DNA of 10,553 bases from an uncultured Thermomicrobiales bacterium (lineage in GTDB: Bacteria; Chloroflexota; Chloroflexia; Thermomicrobiales; UBA6265): positions 1-10,553 of the forward strand of contig CADCWJ010000314.1 of NCBI GenBank assembly GCA_902806365.1, given 5' to 3'. The stretch's first letter is position 1; every line of letters begins with the position of its first letter. Under the pieces are notes generated by a model, which saw only the letters and a program-made list of their open reading frames with translations, was not told where the DNA came from and made no database searches. The position numbers and the translations under genes are program-made. Positions 6,277 through 10,553 of the stretch are shown here, in pieces.

Positions 6277-9102
6277 TCAGGACTCCCCAACCGGGATGGT
6301 CAGGGCCTGAACCAGACCTTCGGTGGTCTCGAACGAGATGTAGAGGACGCCTCCGGTCTCCATCTCGGCGGGCACCTCGATCGTTACTGGCGTGCCTGGA
6401 GCGACCTGGGCAGTGACCGGTGCGCCCGCCACTCCATTCTCCCCGTGGAACACGTTGACAGTCCCGTCCGATGCGGACTCAACGTCGAGCGTGATCTGAC
6501 CATTCTCGATGACCGGATCGCTGGCGACGGTCAGTCCTTCGCCCTCAGCGACCGAGGGTTTTCCGGCAAGCCCAACCCCATCCATCGCCGATTGGGCGAT
6601 CGATTGCGGTGACAAGGTGCTCAGCGCGACATCCAGCGGCATCCTGGGAGCCGCCGGCTCGGTCCGGGCATCGGTCGGCGGGGTGTAACCCTCGAAGGTC
6701 GTCTTGCCCCAGCGGTAGGGATCGCCCTGCACGCCGTTGTAGACGGACCACCCGAGCCGCGACTGGCCGGTGAGGTCCTGCGTATCCGAGTCATAGATGA
6801 AGATGTTCATCGCGGCATTGGCCGGGTCGATATCGGCCGGGAGCGCATCGTATGGGATCAGGGTCTCGATCACGTATCCCGTATACGGCTCGGTCAGTGC
6901 GCTGGCGACCTGGAAGCCAGGTGCGGTCTCACTGACCGGCCCTTGGAAGGCGTCGGCGTCGCGGTAGGCGGCGGGGTTCCCCTCCTGAGTCGTCGGGAAG
7001 ACACCGACCTTGAAGGTGGCCGACGTGTTCGGCGCCGTGCCAAGCGGATCGATCGCGATCTCGACCGAGTCCGTCCGCCAATGGCGCTTGGCGTCGGCTT
7101 CCGGCAGGACAGTACCGAGCATCTCGTCCTGCACTTGTACCGCGACCACGATTCCCTCTTCGGTCCAGGTCACATAGGCCTCGCCGGAGGCGTCCGCGGC
7201 GGAATCCGGGTCGTCGCCTTCCCAGACACGGCTCAGGTCGAGCGCCTCGCCCGTGTACTCGCCCGCGCCAATCGCGCCGTCGATGGTTGGAGCCGTGGCC
7301 GCCTGCGGCACTACCGCCGACGGGACGAGATTGAGCCCTGCATCCCGCGTTGAACTCGTTCCGCCGGCCTCGGTCGTGATCGAGAAGGGATACATCCCCT
7401 CCTCGCCACCCTCGTTCGCGGTCGGCAGCGCAGGATCCGCGTTCGTCACAGCGAAGACGACCTCAGTCGTTTCCCCTGGACCAACGGCATCGAACGGCAC
7501 CGACGGCTCGGCGGCCTCGAACCCGGCCGGCAGCTCGATCGTGACCGTGCCACTTTGGGGCTGATCGGAGGAGTTGGTGACGGCGACCGGAATATCCCGT
7601 GTCGCGCCAACCGCGATCGACTGCACCGGCGCGATCAGGCTGTCCAGTTGCTGAACTCCCAGGCGGTCCACCCACTCGCGGAACTGCGCAATCTCGGGCA
7701 ATGGCGCGAGAACACCGGAGACGGGCGGCACCACCTCGACGACTTCACTGGTGACGCCGATGTTGCGGCCGACCCCATAAGAGGCGCCAATTCTGTATCG
7801 GGTGTTTGCCTCGGCGTCTTCAGGGACGATGATCCGGAATTCCTGGGTAATCTCACCATCCGGCGTGGTTGTGATCACCGGAGTCGCCTCGGGATCGGCG
7901 TCCAGCTCCGCCGCGCCGACGACTTCCCAGCCCTCCGGCGCGACTAGCTGGATCGCGCTATCTGCCGTATCGAGATCGGCTGGCACGCGCACGTGTGAGG
8001 TGACGGTAAATTCCTGACCGGGCTGGAGCCGGAAAGCGTCGGTCGTCAGGTAAAGCTGGGAACCGAGCGGCAGCGAGTTCTGGATTTCCAGCACCGCGTT
8101 GTCGAGCACGGCGGTCGTGGCCGCGGTGTCGATCGGCTGGGCGACGCGGCTGTCGATCAGCGTGAAGTAATTGCATTCGATCAGCGCCGGGTCGGTCTCC
8201 GCATCCGGGAACACCGCCCAACCTTGGGAGGCATACATGCGCTGCCCTTCGCGCGCGAGGTCAACCCAGGTTCGTCCACCGTTCGCTTCGGAAACCGTCC
8301 CCTGCCAGACACCATAGACCGTGTCGGTCGGCTCGTTGGGAACATAGCTCGTGGCGCAGTCCGGGCCAGGCTGGCCTTCACCGGAGGCGCCACTGCGGAA
8401 GATCCGGCTCACGCTCCAGGCATCGAGGCCTTCCGTTGCGAGCTGATCGGGAAAGTTCTCCGTGTCCGCGGCCTGGTAGAAGGCATCGACGGCCAAGCGT
8501 GCGGCCACCTGGTGATGCCCATGGTTGCCCGGCGTCGGAGAGGGGTTCATCGTAATGATGACTTCAGGTTTCGTCTCCCGGATCACACGGACGATCGGCT
8601 CCAGCGTTTCGTCGTAGCCCCACGTCTCCTCGGTGAGCGGAGCGGAGACCGTGTAGTAAAAGTCGACCTTGTCGAGGTTGTAGATGTGCTCGATCCCGGA
8701 CACCCCGACCGCGCGGCGTTCCTCGGCTTCGCGGAGCATCCCGAGCGCCGGACCTTCCTCGGTGCCGACCGCGTTGCCGCCACCCTCGCCGCGTGTGATC
8801 GTGACCACGCCCACCTGGGCATCGTTGAACTCGTTCCACTGACCGTAGGCGGCCAGGCCGAATGCCTCGTCGTCGGGGTGTGCCCCGATGAAGAGCATGT
8901 CGAGATCGACCGATCCGTTCGCGCTGTCCGCGGCGACCGGGGAAGCGACCGGGGAGGCGACCGGCGTGGCGGCCCCGACCGGGGTAGCATCACCGATCGG
9001 CGTTGCCTCCGTCTGCGCCACCGCCTGGCTGACCAGCGACCCAAAGACAAGAGTCATCGCGACGATGCACGCCAGAATTCTCCGCACTACCGATTGCTCC
9101 AT
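6277..9102 (-). CDS. Exported PIG-L/LmbE-type deacetylase with Ig-like and CBM9-like domains (941 aa)
   Basis: A probable zinc-dependent N-acetyl-sugar deacetylase acting outside the membrane. Residues 1-29 are a Sec signal peptide (RR, hydrophobic core, cleavage at AVA-QTEA), followed by the linker ATPVASPVASPVA. The PIG-L domain (about 67-320) opens with AHPDDE (74-79): H75 and D78 should bind zinc and D77 act as base; HGHH (194-197) supplies the third ligand, where many relatives have HPDH. Two beta-rich regions follow (about 345-460 and 490-590), resembling NEW3/Ig-like domains. A CBM9-like domain runs at about 603-808 (TIDGAIGAGEYTG start, RTDSVEIAID core). A last beta domain (about 850-941) ends the protein. 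There is no membrane anchor or sorting signal. The ATG at 9102 has AAAGGA seven bases upstream and places the signal peptide correctly; an upstream extension to 9162 is unlikely. It lies 161 bases after the permease pair and probably belongs to that operon. The substrate cannot be read from sequence. Confidence 0.88.
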   Translation of the reverse strand: MEQSVVRRILACIVAMTLVFGSLVSQAVAQTEATPIGDATPVGAATPVASPVASPVAADSANGSVDLDMLFIGAHPDDEAFGLAAYGQWNEFNDAQVGVVTITRGEGGGNAVGTEEGPALGMLREAEERRAVGVSGIEHIYNLDKVDFYYTVSAPLTEETWGYDETLEPIVRVIRETKPEVIITMNPSPTPGNHGHHQVAARLAVDAFYQAADTENFPDQLATEGLDAWSVSRIFRSGASGEGQPGPDCATSYVPNEPTDTVYGVWQGTVSEANGGRTWVDLAREGQRMYASQGWAVFPDAETDPALIECNYFTLIDSRVAQPIDTAATTAVLDNAVLEIQNSLPLGSQLYLTTDAFRLQPGQEFTVTSHVRVPADLDTADSAIQLVAPEGWEVVGAAELDADPEATPVITTTPDGEITQEFRIIVPEDAEANTRYRIGASYGVGRNIGVTSEVVEVVPPVSGVLAPLPEIAQFREWVDRLGVQQLDSLIAPVQSIAVGATRDIPVAVTNSSDQPQSGTVTIELPAGFEAAEPSVPFDAVGPGETTEVVFAVTNADPALPTANEGGEEGMYPFSITTEAGGTSSTRDAGLNLVPSAVVPQAATAPTIDGAIGAGEYTGEALDLSRVWEGDDPDSAADASGEAYVTWTEEGIVVAVQVQDEMLGTVLPEADAKRHWRTDSVEIAIDPLGTAPNTSATFKVGVFPTTQEGNPAAYRDADAFQGPVSETAPGFQVASALTEPYTGYVIETLIPYDALPADIDPANAAMNIFIYDSDTQDLTGQSRLGWSVYNGVQGDPYRWGKTTFEGYTPPTDARTEPAAPRMPLDVALSTLSPQSIAQSAMDGVGLAGKPSVAEGEGLTVASDPVIENGQITLDVESASDGTVNVFHGENGVAGAPVTAQVAPGTPVTIEVPAEMETGGVLYISFETTEGLVQALTIPVGES
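8934..9006 (-). repeat. Low-complexity linker repeat in the deacetylase gene
   Basis: Imperfect tandem 12-base units, close to ACCGGGGAAGCG as read on the plus strand, encode TPVA/SPVA steps in the protein just after the signal peptide. The linker probably gives a flexible tether at the cell surface. Such repeats can change length by slippage. Confidence 0.6.
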
Positions 9103-9223
9103 GCGTGTTCCTTTCGACCTTGTCGTTTGGGTTGAGCCGCTTGTCACCGCCAGACGCGCCACGGATGTGTGCTGCTACGGAATCACATTCCCGGTCTCGT
9201 GGCAATACCCGGCACGACCGGAC

Positions 9224-9245
9224 GGGCAGCCCTGTGTGGCTGCCC
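9224..9245 (-). other. Stem-loop between the permease and deacetylase genes
   Basis: A perfect 8-bp stem, GGGCAGCC with its complement, closes a six-base loop. It begins 18 bases past the permease stop on the minus strand and has no U run. It may protect the permease mRNA 3' end, or attenuate or process the transcript before the deacetylase gene. I see no clear promoter between it and the deacetylase start. Confidence 0.4.
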
Positions 9246-9263
9246 TGGCCGATGGGTTGGTAA

Positions 9264-10079
9264 TCACCCCTTGAGCGCACCTTGAGTCAATCCCTGGATC
9301 AGTTGCTTCTGGAACGCAATGAAGACAGCGGTCAGCGGCAGGAAGATGATCGTCGCACCGGCAGCCAGCACCGGCAGGTTCGACGTCCAGCGCTGCTGGA
9401 AGAAGAGCAGCCCCACCGGCAGCGTCTGGTAATGCGGATCGATGTTGACCGTGAGCGGCAGCAGGAACTCGTTCCACGTCCAGATAAAGAAGAGGAGCGC
9501 GAGCGTCCCGATCAAGGGACGAGAGAGCGGGAACATGATCTGCCACAGGATCTGCCAGGAGTTCGCGCCGTCGAGCACCGACGCCTCCGCGATCTCCCCC
9601 GGAACCGACAGGAACGCCTGCCGCATCAGCAGCGTCCCAAACGACATCGAAAGCGCGATCTGCGGCAGGATCAGGGCCCACAGGCTATCCAGCAGGCCAA
9701 ACTCCTGGAGCAGGTAGAAGAGCGGGATCACAAGCGCCTGGAGCGGAATGACCATTCCCAGCAGCAGGTAGGCGAACAGCACCTTCGATCCTCGGAATTG
9801 GAACCGGGCGAAGGCATACCCGGTCATTGCCGCCAGCAATACCGACGGCACGACCACCGCGATCGCCACGACCGTGCTGTTGTAGAAGAACCGACCGAAC
9901 TGGCCCTGCGTCCATGCCTGCTGGTAGTTGCCCCAGATCGGGCGCTCGGGCAAGGCGAATACGCCCTGGACGATCTCCGGCATCGTCTTCAGCGACGCGA
10001 ACAGCGTGACCACGAAAGGTGCCAGTGCGACTACGCAGCCGATCAGGAGCACCGCATAGGCAAAAAGGCGTCTACCCAT
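9264..10079 (-). CDS. Carbohydrate ABC transporter permease, MalG/UgpE type (271 aa)
   Basis: One of the two membrane subunits of a binding-protein-dependent sugar importer (CUT1 type). Six membrane segments can be placed at about residues 5-29, 68-92, 99-121, 131-152, 189-209 and 237-257. The cytoplasmic EAA loop that docks on the ATPase is clear: EIAEASVLDGANSWQILWQI followed by MFPLSRP (about 162-188). Length is typical of MalG-type subunits. The ATG at 10079 has GGAG six bases upstream and overlaps the stop of the preceding permease in ATGGGTAG, which points to translational coupling; another ATG two codons earlier (10085) has no room for a ribosome site. Which sugar it moves cannot be told from the permease. 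Confidence 0.95.
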   Translation of the reverse strand: MGRRLFAYAVLLIGCVVALAPFVVTLFASLKTMPEIVQGVFALPERPIWGNYQQAWTQGQFGRFFYNSTVVAIAVVVPSVLLAAMTGYAFARFQFRGSKVLFAYLLLGMVIPLQALVIPLFYLLQEFGLLDSLWALILPQIALSMSFGTLLMRQAFLSVPGEIAEASVLDGANSWQILWQIMFPLSRPLIGTLALLFFIWTWNEFLLPLTVNIDPHYQTLPVGLLFFQQRWTSNLPVLAAGATIIFLPLTAVFIAFQKQLIQGLTQGALKG

Positions 10080-10553
10080 CGTCATCTCCAAACAGCCGCA
10101 GCACCAGCAACGACAGCACCAACGTGACGGCCGCGAGGAAGACCGCGATCGCCGTCCCAAACCCGGCACGGTTGGAGCCGAACGCACTGTTGATCATGAA
10201 CAGCGCGAGGACGCTCGTCTCGTCGCCCGGCCCACCGTCGGTCGTCGCCTTGATCACGTCGAACGCCCGCAGCGCGTTGATGAGGTTGACCGAGACGACG
10301 ACCGCAATCTCTCGCCGGACGCCGGGCAGGGTCACGGCGCGGAACTCCTGCCAGCCGTTGGCGCCGTCGAGCCGGGCCGCATCGTAGAGATCGACCGGGA
10401 TCTTCTGCATCCCCGCGACGAAGACGACGAAACAGAATCCGTACGCCGCCCACGCCCCGATCAGCCCGATCGTCGGCAGGGCCAGGGTGAAGTCGCCAAG
10501 CCAGGTCGGCGGGTCGAACCCGAGATTCGCGAGAACCTCGTTGACCGGGCCGA
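10072..10553 (-). CDS. Carbohydrate ABC transporter permease, MalF/UgpA type, 5' end outside window
   Basis: The frame is open to the right edge, so only the last 159 residues or so are seen; the N-terminal half is missing. Visible are a periplasmic piece (GPVNEVLANLGFDPPTWLGD), a membrane segment (IGLIGAWAAYGFCFVVFVAG), the EAA loop DLYDAARLDGANGWQEFRAV followed by TLPGVRRE, then FDVIKATTDGGPGDETSVLA, which is characteristic of MalF/UgpA-type subunits, and a final membrane segment before the tail RLFGDDDG. It should pair with the MalG-type subunit whose start overlaps its stop by eight bases. A substrate-binding protein gene would be expected further upstream, beyond the window. The ATG at 10410 lies inside the domain and is not the start. 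Confidence 0.95.
   Translation of the reverse strand, partial: GPVNEVLANLGFDPPTWLGDFTLALPTIGLIGAWAAYGFCFVVFVAGMQKIPVDLYDAARLDGANGWQEFRAVTLPGVRREIAVVVSVNLINALRAFDVIKATTDGGPGDETSVLALFMINSAFGSNRAGFGTAIAVFLAAVTLVLSLLVLRLFGDDDG

Noticed and set aside
8934..9006. CRISPR-like or mobile tandem repeat
   Set aside because: The units are short, in frame, have no spacers and encode a flexible Thr/Pro/Val/Ala linker.
8224..9135. Plus-strand frame of 303 codons opposite the deacetylase gene
   Set aside because: It has no recognisable motif and its composition is that of a codon-bias shadow; the minus-strand gene has a signal peptide, catalytic motifs and a ribosome site.
9282..10127. Plus-strand frame of 281 codons opposite the permease genes
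   Set aside because: The product is almost entirely Arg, Gln, Glu, Asp and His with no domain, the typical antisense of a hydrophobic membrane protein.

Overview
The window is GC-rich bacterial DNA whose best fit is the Chloroflexota class Thermomicrobia (Sphaerobacter or Thermomicrobium relatives). The main clue is the run of ATPVASPVASPVA behind the signal peptide of the large exported protein, a linker style I associate with exported proteins of that class. The family-4 uracil-DNA glycosylase, the frequent GTG/TTG starts and the high GC agree. This placement is inference, not proof. All genes but one lie on the minus strand, so transcription runs mostly right to left.

Right part (6277-10553): a carbohydrate-uptake cluster. 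It holds the 3' part of a MalF/UgpA-type permease that runs off the right edge, a MalG/UgpE-type permease whose start overlaps the first gene's stop, and a 941-residue exported PIG-L/LmbE-type zinc deacetylase with Ig-like domains and a CBM9-like domain. The order suggests that a glycan is trimmed or deacetylated outside the cell and its products imported. The substrate-binding protein, any ATPase and the real substrate are not in view.

Middle (2770-5898): DNA maintenance. A family-4 (4Fe-4S) uracil-DNA glycosylase ends in QQSLF, a likely sliding-clamp peptide, and is followed by a structured tract and a strong intrinsic terminator. Directly behind it, ftsK (DNA translocase) starts from its own promoter, with a perfect TATAAT and a palindrome at the probable start point.

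Left (1-2675): a small plus-strand double zinc-ribbon protein is divergent from recR and convergent with ftsK; a 16-bp bidirectional hairpin terminator separates it from ftsK. Beyond recR on the minus strand come a probable two-domain GNAT acetyltransferase and the first codons of a further gene that leaves the window at the left edge.

I found no CRISPR array, tRNA, rRNA, insertion sequence, prophage or recognisable defence system. Nothing here is convincingly a new biological system. The points most worth following are the importer plus multidomain deacetylase, the clamp-like tail on the glycosylase, the structured tract between udg and ftsK, and mutually exclusive hairpins downstream of the deacetylase gene.
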